Below the pieces are notes generated by a model. It had not been told where the DNA came from, made no database searches, and saw only the letters and a program-made list of their open reading frames with translations. From the NCBI GenBank assembly GCA_031216445.1, contig CM062214.1, forward strand, positions 19,707,001 to 19,771,000: DNA of 64,000 nucleotides, written 5' to 3'. Shown here piece after piece: positions 35,061-49,300 of this stretch. Each line of letters opens with the position of its first letter. The first letter of the stretch is position 1. Position numbers and translations under genes: made by a program. Source of the DNA: Lateolabrax maculatus (Eukaryota > Chordata > Actinopteri > Acropomatiformes > Lateolabracidae).

Positions 35061-38000
35061 GAGGAATGGCAGCTTGTTGTGGACCGGTGCTGCGTGTGAA
35101 CGGGTTACCGGGGGCAGTGCCTTTCAGCCTGTCGGTGAACGAGCACAGCATAACAATTTGAGTTTGTGTAGGTCAAGCTGTGAGAAAATGTGCTCGTTAA
35201 TGGTATCAGCGTGCCAACCAAAAACTGAAAGCCCCTCGTTTTTTTTTTTGTTTTTACATGTCATATTTTTCGTATCAGCCAGTTGCATTAAAGATCCTAC
35301 ATGTTTTGAGTTGTATAAAAATGAATCTTCAACTCAGATTTGAGGTAAACACAGAGAAACACTTCCACCTCCAGCAGATTAATGGGAAAATGGCTTTCTG
35401 ACCCTCTGCACGTTCACTATTCTGCACAGTGAAACATCCAAGTGAAGTGACAATAATCAAAACACAGTTTTCACTGGAGGGGGACTTTAAACATGGTGGA
35501 ACATTTACAGTTATTGAAAGCTAATTCTACTGAGCTCATTAATAAAACTGGGGTTAAAACACTGGACTGGAAATGGTAATAAGTAACTGTTGACTGAGTA
35601 AACTATTGCATATGAGCCCTTCGGTGATGTTGACAGCACAGAAAATTGATGATATAGTGCTAGGAGGATTGACTACAACAATATAATTGATTTGTCATGA
35701 ATGATGAAGTGGCATGCATGGAAAATCATTCTCAGCCTAAAGGCTTTCACGCATAGTGACTATTTAATGTGGCCGGTAATATCTGCACCTGTTCTTCATG
35801 GCTGTGCAAAGCCTGATCTAAGCTGTGAAGATATTCTTGGTGGCTTTGGCACCCATGTCTTTTATAACAGTGGGACTGTATTCTTACTCCTTTCTCCCTA
35901 CCCACTCCCTCATTTCTCTCAGTATCAGCAGTACCCTGATGGAGCTGGAGAGCACAGTGTCCAGTGGGCGCTCCACCCCTGCTATGATGAATGGACAGAG
36001 CAGCGCCAGCTCCTCCGGTGCTAAGACAGTGGCTTACCCCTGCTGCTGGGACCTCTGTCCGCAGTGCTTCAACTCCAGCCCTGATCTGGCAGAGCACATC
36101 AGGGGCATTCATGTTGATGGGCAGAGAGGAGGGGTCAGTAGACTTTAAACTTTTGGACGAGCTTTGTGTCGGTCTCATTCAATCTGTCTGACAGGTAGCC
36201 AAGCAAGATAATGTCCCTTTTTTGCTGTAGCTTAACATTGACAGTTCACACACCCAGACAGAGTTGAACGACTTGCTGCCATTGGACTTGTCTTTGAGTA
36301 TTAAAGAGCTAAAGAGCTTCAAATTGCTTAGTCAGTTTTCATTGGAACTACTTTCTGCCGAAGAAATGGTCCCTTTGAAAACTAAGTTCTGTGGATTATC
36401 TGGAGTAATGGGGACGCTGTTTTTGGAGAGAGATGTTGCTGTTGATTTTTTATTTATTTATATATATATTTTTTAAATGTCATTTATCAATGTTGTAAAC
36501 ACTACAAACAAAATTACATTCATCTTAATTTTGTTGGGGAGGGGGCAGAAATCTTGGAGATAGATATCTTAAAACCAGGAAAACAAAACTAAACCATGTG
36601 TGAGTGGCTAGATACCACTAGAGGGTACACTAAGTGAAAAAATGTTTTTTTCCTTATTTTGTGTGAACTAACCCTTTTAATTTAAATTGATTGCTTAATA
36701 CTGTATGCCACACAGTTGGCAAAATCATTAAATTACTGTGCACTCAGAATATGCCTTGTGTACGGAAATGTGGTAAACATCACCATTAAACAGTTTTTGG
36801 ATGAACCTTTAAGTTATATGTGCCATTATACAGTAATTTTAGGTTCCACCTGCACAGTTAGACAAAAATAAAGTTGTCTAGCTGTGATCACATGTCAACA
36901 TTTTCTATTTCTTGACTAAGACAAAAGAGATGCCAGACAACACAGAGACCTCCTCTACTTATAGGCTGCATTCAAGGAAGTCCCCAGACTCCAGAGCATG
37001 GAAGTTAGGACTAGGCAAATTTTTGTATATATAATTTGAGAAATAACACTTTGTCTTTCTGTCTAACAATTCTTCTCCAACCTCTCTTTTTCCACTGTTA
37101 TTTTACTATATTCCCCGCTTTTTTCTTTTACGTTTCTCCCCTTGTATTGTCCTTTGTATTTGTCTGTTTACTATACCTATATAAAGTCCTTCTCCTCTCC
37201 TCTCCTCATGTCTGTTTCTCTTCATCCCGCAGGTGTTTGTATGTCTATGGAAAGGTTGTAAGGTGTATAACACACCGTCCACCAGTCAAAGTTGGCTCCA
37301 GAGACACATGTTAACCCACAGTGGAGATAAGCCCTTCAAGGTAAAAACAATAACCCAGATACAGTATAAATCTGCCGCTGTTTCTCTAAATTGTGATATT
37401 CAATGAACTTTGCTATATGATTATATTCTGTTTGTAGGTAATATTTATTTATCAACATCTAGACTGAGACATCATCTTAGTTGTTTTGCCAATATACAAG
37501 TCAGGTTACACAAGACAGTTCCCTTTATGTGTATGTTTGAGTGTTGGTTCCCAAATACCTACTCTGCCATGGCATTGACTAAAATAAAATGTATTAGTAG
37601 CTTATTCAAAAAGTTGCCATTGTGTCCTGTAAAGTTGCAAATATACTAAATGTTCTGCATTTTTGTGCTCTTCTGCAGTGTGTAGTTGGTGGCTGCAATG
37701 CCAGCTTTGCTTCCCAAGGAGGGTTAGCTCGCCATGTCCCCAGCCACTTCAGCCAGCAGAGCTCCTCCAAAATGTCCAGTCAGGCCAAACTGAAAGAGGA
37801 GTCACCCTCCAAGGCTGGACTCAACAAGAGGAAGAAACTCAAGAACAAACGCAGGTGCTCCCTACGTACGTACCTAACAGACACACAAATTAACCCTATT
37901 TCAAACTGTTTTTCATTGTGATTTCCCTCCTTTTCTTTGTGGGTAAGAATTACAAGCTCAACACATTCTTTGTTGTGCTGAAACAGGTTTTATTTTCAGC

Positions 38001-41000
38001 TTCTAACCTCCCATAACTCCCACATCTTTGTTAGAGAAGCTAGAGCTTGACCGCACACAAATCTGTACACACACTTGTGACAGCTAGATAGACTGATTCT
38101 CCCCATGGCAAAGTTCTGCATTTCGGAGAACAACTTTTTTTGTCTGTTTGCATAGTTTATCTCAGCTGCTGCGTCTGTGCTAGAATAGAAACCGATAGGT
38201 AACTCCCTGGTGGCAGGCTTTGTCTGCAAACTCAGTTCTTTTTTTCTACTTGTACACCTGTGCTTGTCTTGGAATATAGATAATCATTTTTTTTACATTG
38301 CTAACAAATAGTATTTTGCAGTTTGCTGCTGTTGTCATAAAACTCATATCTCTCCTTACTGTGTATTTTACTGTTTTAGTTGATGATTTATATGGTATTT
38401 TAAGAGACCACACCAGGGGTTTGTATACTTGAAGTTATTGCCAACTGTTTTCCCATGCATAACTTTTTAGAATAATTGCCTCCCAGATAGCCATTTGTTT
38501 ACTTTAATTTGAGAACAAAATCATAATTAAGTTGCAGAGACCTAAAACTTGGCTGAGGTAATGATCCATCCAAGTCAAATTTTTATTTTTAAGTTTTGCA
38601 CTGATGCATGGTAATGCAGCCTGGAACAGGGACCCTTTTTGAAAAGTCCTCATTGGTGCATTTAAGGAAAGACTTTACATCCAACAGCTGATAGTTGAAT
38701 GCCAAAAAGTATTTCCTTAATGAGACATGTCACTAGAAAATAAAACAGAAGACAACTGTATGTTGTGAGTTGGATCTCTCTTGCCTTGAAAAGATTACAT
38801 TTGTCTTTTAAAATCCGCAACAGATATGGGAAAAGTCTAAGCGTGCCATTCCATTACAATAAGATGACAATACAACTTTAAATAATAAAAACGTATGAAA
38901 GTATACTTATACAATACAGTAAGTCTCTGCAAGTTGTATCATGCTGTAGTGAATTGGCTGGAAACCAATGGCTGTCTTGAGGTTAATAGTCTTACATTCA
39001 CCATTTCCTGTTGATTGTTTCAAGTTGCAGCAGTTGCAAGCACTCTTTTGTGGAGCCACATGTTGATTCATTTAGTCTCGTCATCGGAGCAACATGCTGG
39101 TCAGCAGGGATGAGGCTGATGTTTTAAAGATTATTTAACCATCTAAATTCAGTCTTTCATCAGAGGTTTGTCTCTGGTCATGGCTAAACTAGTCAGTAAA
39201 AACTACAATTAAATCTTAGTTACACTGTTTTTGACTTTAAAATGTTACTATACATAAGTTGCAAATATGTGACAATGACAAGTTCTAAGCAAAACGAGGT
39301 CAGGGTAAATCTGTAGAATCCATTTCTCTGTAGAAACTCATCCAAAAGTGTGACATTACAACATCAAAGTGCTTCGACCTCAACCCAAATTCCTGAATAC
39401 ATTTATTTTCTAATAACTTGAATTGTCACAAGGATATTGAGTATCCTTACCACTGAATATGTGCAGCGAGGCAGTTATTCAGAGCAACTAAACCATAAGA
39501 ATCTCATTACTACAACTTTCAATGGAGTATTGTACCGCCTTTCTTTTTACACATTTTGACTTTTTTTTTGTTTCTGCAAAGTAACATGTAAAAACCCACA
39601 AAGGAATAACATTTTTCAGCCACGAGATGGTTCTGACGTAATTATGGTTACAGAAAGACTTGGAAAAGCCATGGAATTTTTATATATCAGGACCACAGTG
39701 GGAACCCTGGTGTTATGTTTGTTTGACTCTGCCCTCATCTGAGTCTGTCCTTCTCCCCCTCCAGCAAGGCCCCACGACTTCTTCGATGCCCAAACTATGG
39801 ATGCTATTCGCCACAGGGCCATCTGTCTCAACCTCGCCACCCACATCGAAAGTGTGGGCAATGGCCACAGTGTGGTATTTCACAGCACGGTGAGTCCGTG
39901 TGCAGCTTTACTACTTTTGTTTGTCTTGTAGTGTCTGCCTCTGGCTTTCCATTTTAATTGGTTTAAACACAATGAGTAGCTGAGGGAATTCAGAGAGAGA
40001 GGTTGAAGGATGCGTTCTCTTTTTTTTGGGGGGGGGGGAGAAATTGTCAGAAGCAGTCCTCTGCTTTACGGTCGCCTCTGCAAAATGTTGGCAAAAATAA
40101 CAAGCGCTCCTTAATCAGCATCTAGCTTCGCATGTTAAAAGGTTAAACAGTACTACGTAATCTGAATATAACCAAAGACATTACAATATGACTATTTAGA
40201 TTACAGATTTATTGTTACATACTTACATGGGCCCATCAACAGGAATTTCATATATGATATTGATGAACCAACATTTTCTTCATTAACTATGGAGCCATTT
40301 TTAGGTTAACCCTAGTTAGAAAGGTCTAAACAACAGTTAACTTTGAATTGTACGTAAATGTAACCTTTAGAAACTCCCCACCAATTTTAATCCCTGTATC
40401 TATATGTTGAAAGGTCTATGGGTTATAGGAATAATGTAGTAGCAATGGTAGCAGTATTCCTGTGTTCCATAAACACTGCCATAACACTGACATTCACCAG
40501 ACGAAACAAAGAATCAACAGATCTCTTTTGAGACATTGTTAGAAATATATTAAGGTTAATGTTGGTTCTTATTCTGTTTTAAGTGTAAATCGCAATCTGT
40601 CTTATGTATAGAAGAATTCTTTCTGCCTAGTCATTTAACATGCATGATTGCTTTCCAATTTGTGCACGCTTTGGTTTTTTTAAATTTCTTTTAGTTTTTG
40701 TTATTTTCTTTTTAGACAACAGGGGGCATGAAAGAATCACTATTTGAAAAATCAGCCTCCGCAGGGTTTTTCCTCAGTGCACTTAGAGTGAACCTTGAGA
40801 ATTGCCTCAAGGCTTGATGTTGTTTTTCTCTGAATCAGGCTTCACAGCAAAGACAATTGGATTGTTTTTGTGTAGGGTGCTCGGTCCACTCTGAGCCCAG
40901 TGCGTGATACATTATTAATGAGCTCTAAAACGCCATTGCACCTTACTATTGAGGGCACATATGAGCACTCACAGGAAAAAAACTATTTTTTCCAGTGAAA

Positions 41001-43273
41001 GAGTCTCCATCTCTCACTGACAACAGCTTCAGAGAGTGGAGGTATGAATTCTATATTAAGGGAGGTTAACTGCAATTACATTTTGTATGTGAAAGGTGTG
41101 AGTGGCGGATTTTTTATTTTTTTTTTTAAATGATTGCTTTTCCTCTGCAGTTCCACTAGGGAGCACTCTGTCTCTTGTTCAAGACCTGAAAAAGAAAAAA
41201 AGAGGGTCATCATCTGCTTCTTAATTCCCCCCCTCTTTCACATACTGTACATTTACAAACACAAAAGCCCATTCATTTTTATCTCAGCACAGTCCTCATT
41301 ATATTCACATATAAACTCTTAGTCAGTGATTCTGTTTACAGTGGGTACCTTGGGGCAGACATTTGGCCTGTATTATCTATTATTAGCACTCTGCAGAGAA
41401 AAATTTCCCTCCAATGAGTTAACTCATATATAAATTATACATTTACTGAGCTGTGTTATTGTAGAATGCCACTACTGGCTAACCTAGCAGAAACAATTAG
41501 TGTACTCAGGAGAAGAATCTACATTTTGTCCCTTAAGAGTGTAATGAAAACATCTTCTGGGGCACCTCACATGTTAAACCACTTGGACACATATTCGTTT
41601 TTTTTTTGTTTTTTTTGTTTTTTTTTTGATGGCACAAACATACACACAGGTAGGAGGGTAGTTTATAGGCACGGGCAATATTGCTGGATTTTAATTACAG
41701 CTTGCTTGCAGAATCATTCATTTGTACAGCAGAAACAGAAATAATTAGTTGTCTTTAATGCATGCACGTACATTTTCATCATGCAAACAGAGAGCCATGA
41801 AGTCATTTCATGCATATCTTTCACATTAAATTTATTTCCACTGGCAATACATTTAGCAGGTCTGAAAATGTACAGTGTTGAGTGCAGTTATAGACTTCTA
41901 AAACTAACTTATGTGCTAATGAATTGATAGTTAATACTTCTGTTCATGTTAAAGTGTAATTAGAGTGTTGACATCAGTGCTATCTTCACTACAGTATTGG
42001 TCTGCTCGCAGCTCAGTCCCCTCCAACTCTTTTTTTTCCTGCTCCGCTCTGCTCCTACAAACCTCAACTGCTCACCAGCAGCCAGGAATTTTAAAAGAAA
42101 AGCTCAGAAAAAAAGCTGAAGATAAAGCTTGGGAAGAGGTTAAGAGAGGTAACCGCATATTTGGACACAGACTGAGAAGGAGGAAAAGCCAGCCAGGGGA
42201 GGGAGAGTAACAAATGGAGAGAAACAGAGACTTGGAGAAAAAGGACAAGGAAAAGGGGTTGAGGGAAGGTCAGGGTCATGGAATCGGAAGGAGATCTGGT
42301 CAGTTGGGCATACATTCTTCTTTTCTCTAACCCCCTGGAGGATTGTGGTGGAGAAGGACTGCGGCGCTGCGTCAGAGCCCAGGGCCCCGGTGGACCCTCC
42401 CAGGCCTGGGGAGATGGAGCAGAGCTGTGGGGGTTCTGTGGAGTTTGGCCAGTGGGCCTGCTGACACGCCAGAGCAACTCAGTCATGTTTATGATGGGAT
42501 ATTTTTGTTATTGCGCCAATCTGCGTCATCCACAGCTTGACCCCCTGACACTAGACAGGCACCCAGTTTTAGCAGGCCTGCCCTCCCCCAGCTTCGGTCC
42601 AGCAGTTTTCATTGCCTTGTTTTGGAGCCACACTAATATCCAGTGTTCACTCCCTATTTCCTCCTCCTCTCTCCCTCCCTCTCTCTCACCTCCCTCTCTT
42701 GGGTCTATAGAGGATTAAGATCTGTCCCTTTAAGCACCAACTTCCATCATCAAACCACTCAGCTCACAAATCACTTCATGCTGCTTAAACACAAGCCCAC
42801 TTCTTCATCTTCAGCCTTTACATACACGGTCATGGCCTCTTCAAGTGTAGCCTGGCCTTGTTATTATTAACCTGGTGCTGTGAGGAGCCTGAGGGCACAG
42901 GTTAACAGCTATGCATTTTTAATTAAAAGGGCAGTAAAGCAGCTGGTGGTGCACTGAGTCTTAGCTGCAAGGCTTGAGACACTTATTGTAGAGCCCATTG
43001 CAGCCTGCACATGATTTGGGTTTCTTGGATTTTTTTCCTGGTGAAAAGGTTGCAGATAAAGGCACGTAAACAAGAACAAAATGCAATGACAATGGTAATT
43101 TATTAGGTGAGACTAATGCTGTGAGAGGCTGGGAAGGAGTTTTTACATCTTCTAAAGATTGAGTTGGAAATGTCAAAGAAAGGTCTCTAATAGCAATTCA
43201 AGTTGATCCCTATAAACAAAGAACAAGAAATATGTGTTTTGACTGTGTATCTTGATGGCTGTTTGCTACTCTG

Positions 43274-43355
<82 letters not shown>

Positions 43356-46300
43356 TTAAAAAGTATTGAGACACTTTTGTGGGGATTTTGTATGGCTTCA
43401 TGGGCACATCAAGAGATTTGAGGTAAAGGTGTAAGACATGTTGAATATAAATTTAAATATGGGTAGCACGCACTTGATAAAAAGTCTGTATGACATCACA
43501 AAAGTGACAGGAAACATGAAGTGCGTTTACATGCCCTATAGTAACCTGGTTACTGTAAATCCACTTATATATGCAGCTGGCCAGTAACCAGATTACTCCC
43601 CATTCCTAAACCTTATTTTGGAAGCATGGCTTTCAGATTTTAACTGTAGTAGTGAACAAAGATGCTGTGACGCTGCTTTCTGACCTTTTGTGTGAGGACA
43701 GACAGACCGACCGAGTGGAGCTTTTCCACGGTGAGAAGATGTCTGTATTATACAAATAGTCAAATGTTCAACAGTGTGAAACGACTTATTTAAACTTCCA
43801 CTAGTCTGGTACTTTGGATGGAATATTTTTAAATATGAGGACAGCTCGCTCAGCTTTCACACACCCTGTCTGCAGATTTTTGGCACGCACATGCGTACTT
43901 GTAAAAAGCTGATTAGAAACTTCTTTTATACAGTCTATGATTAGAAACCCAGTTTCCTGTGTACATGAAAGCTATGTTCTTCAGGAAGAAACTACCTGGG
44001 ATCGGTTTCTCGTATACATGACCTTTTAAGAAATCAGTCTAGTTGAGAAAGCAGATTGTAACCTGGTTACTTAATTGCATGTAAACACACTGATGGAGCA
44101 AGAGAGGGGGATAACATCAAGTGGTGGAAAGTAAAAGTACATTTGCTCAAGTACTGTACTTAAGTACAATTTTAAGGTAATTGTACTTTACTTTGTGATG
44201 AACACAATAATGCATCAATAATTATAATCCAATATTATAATACATATTTTTCTGAAATGGGCCATTGTGCCTAATGAGAAGTATATTTTGATGCTAATAC
44301 TTGTACTTACAAGTAAAAGTCCTGCATTCAAGTAAAACGAACGAAGTATTTCTATGTTGTGGTATTCGTACTTTTACTCTAGTGAAAGATCTGAGTACTT
44401 ATTTCACCCCTGATGACATCACAGTCTACACCACATCTACATGTTCATGTAAATTACATGTATCAAAGAGCACTGGCCCAGCAGGACGCCCATACAACGT
44501 CTGCTCCAAGAATCACTCTGTCCCAGCCTCTCTATGATTCACTGACAGGGAAACAGATGCAGAAATCTCCACAGATTTTTTTTCCCCTACAAAGTCAGAC
44601 TGTAGAGCACATATTTGTTTTTATAGGTCATAGGAAGGGTTTAGATTTAACATCAACAGTATTTCTGTTAAAGCGTGAGATGTGAGAAGTCTTTTTTTTT
44701 TGTGTGTGTGTGTGTGTTTCATCACAACTACTACTTCTTTGCCTACTTGTTCTCGTTTCCACTCTAAGGAGTTTTACGCCTGAACACTATATTACACACA
44801 AGAGGCAACAACATGGTTGATTTGCCAACTTGGCTGCTGTTTGCAAAGCTTCTCGCAGACAAATATTAAAGCTCCAAGCCAGCAACAACAAAATTCGTAT
44901 CTGATAACTGAGCATACATATTTCTTCCAAAAAGTTAATCAAACTGTAACTAAACATGTGCTTTCCTCAAAACGTCTGCCAGACAGCTTTTATACCTGGA
45001 AGTTTATCAGAATTATAAATATAAATTTGCACACTTCTTCTGGCCCCTCCTCTATTCGCAGAAAAATAGGAGGTATTTTCTAACACACTAACTTAGAGAA
45101 AGTATGGAAATAGACATGACATACAGGTTTTTGGTTTGTGCTAGACAGAAGACAAAAACATGGATCTGAGCATAAATATATGCAGATTGTCAGAAAGAAA
45201 TGAATACATGTTTTGGCTCAAAAGTGGGAGAGATGTAAGATGAGGAGGAGCGTAATTCTAGGTCTCTGTCTCTTAGTCTCAGTGGAGCCTTCTCCCTCCT
45301 GTCCTCAAACCAGTTTCCATCAATGCCGCAGCCAGTCCCTAGAGTTACAAAAGTAATTTCAGATATTCATGTGCGTAAGAGGAGTTCTTCACATCTGAGC
45401 TCATTCACCATCCTAAAAATAGACATTCCTAACATAAAAGAGCCATTTGACGCAAGAGGTTATATCTGTGGCTATTTTTGACACTCCTGGTTATTTTTCT
45501 AGCTTTTCTTGTCCCTACTGACAATATTTGTGTGAATTCCAGACCAGTTTTACTATAAACCAACACAGCATGATAGATGCAATGTTGTGCATAAAAAGGG
45601 CCAACTATTCAGGAAATCTGGTATTTTCTCAACTGTATTTTCACAAGAAGAAAAGCCTTGGAAGTCTGAGGTTGTGTTGGCAGATTAAGTCTTGAGTAGT
45701 TGAACCAGGTAACAAAACACAGATAAAACAAACACAACTTGCCTTGTTACTGCAGCAAGTGTTAGAAAATGGGTTCTAGTTTCCATGAGACGTGTCCGGT
45801 GCTGACATAATCCACAACAACAGCAGTGACTTGTTTATGGGGATAACTGCTCAGTGTATACCCTGTGTCTATCTTCTTTGCTCTCAAGAATGTCCGCTGC
45901 GATAAGCAGTTCTCAGTTGAGTCCAGATACTAAGGAGATATCTAACTTTTGTCTGGATTTGAATTCCTTAGTTACAGTATGTTGCAAGGGAATGTGGAAT
46001 AGATCCTGTTGGAAATAGAAATCTCACTGAGCTCTTGCATGCATTATTAAGTGTGCTCACATTGCTTATTAGTGTAATGATCAGCCACTGTATCACTTGG
46101 TGAGATGTTTGAAGCATGTAGCCTCATTATTCGTTCGAGAGCTGGGGCCAGGATGAGGGCATGTCTTTGAAGCCTGTTCTCAACAGACAAGAGAGAATGC
46201 TGCAATAGTAGCCAAACCCAACACATTTATGGTAATCTGATGCTTGTAAAATCACAAACCTTGAAATTAACCATAATGTGTAGGTTAAATGATATGCCTA

Positions 46301-49300
46301 TGTCAAGTTTTTGGTGAAGCTGGTTGCAGGTTACTTTGTTATGCAAAGGCCAAATACCAACAGTACAGCAGAGACAGACAGTAGTCATTTTCTTAGGCTC
46401 TTAGCACTTTCTTTGTCTTCTATAGCTCAACATTTGTTTTTTTGCATGATTGTGTCTCTGCAGGTGCTGGCCAGAAGGAAAGAAGGGTCTGGCAAGGTGA
46501 AGGTCCTCCTACATTGGACCCCTGAGGACATGTGAGTAAAATATCCTGTACGCCATACTGTACAAATGCATGAACGTTTACCTCAGGTAAGATAGAATTT
46601 CATAAAATAGCTAGCTAAATATATGATATATGCAATGCATAAATGATGCAGGGTTACTGTCATAGAAATCATGAGCAATATAAAAAAACTGTTTTTGTTG
46701 TTGTTAGGTCTAGGCGATTTGATAACCACTCAGCTTTATGGCTGCATCAACTGCTAACAAGCCACAACATACACTGAATGTCTCACGTTGCCAGCAGCAA
46801 GAAAGGACCCAGGCACGCATAACTTTTTAGCCTAGACTTGGAAGCCCAGCATACTCTGCTCGTTTCACCAAACCGTGCACTGAATTTGGTTTTGGTTTCA
46901 GTTAATTTAGGTTAACAAATAGACGCAGACTCAGAAACTAAACCAAAAATACTTCAGGGAGAAGAGTTATTGTTCATTGTTCATCATGGTCTCAATAACA
47001 AGTTTTTATAGATATGTAACCATAAAAACTCAAAGATTTATACATGACCTTTTAAAAATGTCCCTGATTTACAAACAGGCAGCTCACCATTACATTTACA
47101 AATCTCCTTCACATGCTTACCATGTAAAGCCTGAGCCTGTCACACAAACAATTCCTTTTTGAGAAGCACGGGTGCATACATGTACAAGTGAACATCAACA
47201 ATGTGTATATATCTCTCTTTGATAGTTTTACGATTCTCCTTCCTATGCAGTTGTGCACTCAACATGGTGGCCTTCTCTCACGTCTAAGCTTGCTATAAAT
47301 CTTCCCAACCTTCTTTTCTTGGCTTGTCCAATATTTGTTGTGGAGAGCTCTCAGTGTGAAGAGTCCAGGTCCCCTTGTAGTCCATATCACACTAGCACGT
47401 CTGCTTGAAGACCCAGGGCTCTCCTCTAAGGGAGCTGAGGGCCATGATTATCAGCCAGTATCCTCACAGTGTTATTATAACCATGTTCATGCCTTTAGTG
47501 CCAATGGGGAGAAGACTGGACTTGGCCATTAGAAAGACTGTCTTTCAGTCTGGCGCTTGTTCTATACCCGGCTTGGTCTTACTCAGATAAACCTCAAATT
47601 GGTCCACTGAAGTATAACAGTGGATCAGCATCCATTACTTAGAGGCTGATTTCTTTTTCGTTTTTATGTGGCTCTCTATTTTGCGTCAATCCCAAGTCTG
47701 TGTAATAAATGTCCATCACAATATTTGGTGTAACCTTTGGATGAACTTGAACTAAAAGAATCATGTTCAGACCATGGATGCATGAGCCACTCCACGCAGT
47801 CCTCGCTAGCTGCATATGTATTCCCAGCTTGAGGTGAGCTTTGGCACCACTTAAGCCCCAGCTGATTTAAGCAGTTGGGCAGAAGGGCAGGCAGGTTTGG
47901 CACTATGCTTATGAAATGGGTTTGTCTCATAGAAAGAGAGAGCTTCACAGAACGCTGTGATATTCAGCAGTGCTTTTGCTCTGGGGAACCTCCCACCACA
48001 CTTTCAACACTCCCACACTCCCATTAAATGGTTTAACTGCACAGGCTCTTAGGGTGATCAGAAAAGAGAGAGAGGAAGGAGGTGGGAGATGAGAAGAAGT
48101 AGGCAGAAAGGGGAAAGAGGTGAATAAAGAGAGAGGAGGAAGATGAGTGGGGAAAGAGGAAACGAGAATAAGGTCAAATGAGACAAAGAAGATAATGGAA
48201 AACAAAGACAAAGAAGAGCAAAGATGGCACTAGGCAAAGAAACCCGAATGATGCATCATGAAGTAGATTGTGGCTGACAGCTTCCGATCAACATACTGTA
48301 GCTAAACCCTTGTTCTTTCAGCCTTCTGCTGCTTCATCCTCCCATCTTTCCTCTTTTTCTTCCTGTGCCCCTCTCTGATCCACCTCTGCTATCTCCTCCT
48401 CGCCTCGCATGTGGGAGTTTTAATCTTGTGCATAGAGAAATAATGAGGGAAAGGGGGAGGAACGAAAGATGAAGTTTGGTGATCAGGAAAGACTCCTCAG
48501 ATTAATTCCAAACAGAGAGACATAGATGGAGATTGATACTGAGACTCAAGGACAGACAGAGGCAGAATGGATGAGGGAAAGAATGCGGGAGACAGGGAAT
48601 GGAGGAAAGTGAGAAATGGGAGTGGGAACTAAATGGTTTTGGGAGAGAGAAATGTGAATAAGAAGCAGAATGAAACCAGAGAGACTGTATAATAGTGAGC
48701 GAATTAAACAGAAAGATAGAAAGCGAGAGTGAGATGCCTTTTGGCTTGGTCCATGCAGGAGAAATCAGTGACCCTATTGAGTCATATACGGTATTTGCCC
48801 TGTGGCAGGCAAGTGCTCTGGTCATTAATACACATAACCAATTCATAGATGAAGGTGAGGAAATAAACAGTGATATCTTAAACTGCAAGGGTGGCTATAT
48901 TATCTCCCAACAAATAAAAGTTGACCAGGAGATTGAAACGTACAGTATATATGCATATGTTTTTTATACTTTTGTATCTTTTCTGTAATGCGTATAATTA
49001 CGTATTTTCTAAGCCACTTCCCTAAGTTACTGTTGCTATTCCTTTCAAAATTTCCTTTCTCTCAGGACACATATGCAGTTTACAATGATAACGGGCAGAT
49101 CTACTACTCAAAATTCTTTGCTGTCAAGAGGAGGGATTAAGCAAATGGTTAATTGTTTTTGAGACAGGGATGGTTGGTAGTGAATGTCAGTTCGAAGCCA
49201 AGTTAATATTTAGTCTTGGACTCAGTGTAATGTCCTAGCATCTGACAAGCAATCTGGTGGTCATTTAGTCAGCCATCAAGTGTCGTGACCCTCAACACCA

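Larger units (their letters stand above)
39890..46463 (+). other. aebp2: aebp2 intron 5 (6.6 kb) with MITE cluster
   Basis: The intron holds an (AT)38 microsatellite (43277-43352), a MITE with terminal inverted repeats (about 43520-44090), a hAT-type MITE (44119-44412) and a GC-richer patch near 42340-42480. Poly(T) tracts occur near 41600. No coding exon conserved with human AEBP2 is expected or seen here. Confidence 0.7.

Noticed and set aside
34369..35151. 260-codon minus-strand frame over aebp2 exon 1
   Set aside because: It is the exact complement of a GC-rich, repetitive coding exon whose + strand reading is conserved with human AEBP2. The Ser/Pro/Ala-rich translation is what such a complement produces.
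35747..36178. 143-codon minus-strand frame
   Set aside because: It is the shadow of aebp2 exon 2, which is conserved on the + strand.
37855..37860. Alternative donor GCAG|GTGCTC for aebp2 exon 4
   Set aside because: Using it would leave AG joined to the next exon in a frame that does not read RPHDFFDAQ. The donor at 37866 restores the conserved SLPRPHDFF.
43203..43421. Tyr-Ile repeat proteins on both strands
   Set aside because: They come only from the (AT)38 microsatellite, which reads as YIYI in any frame.
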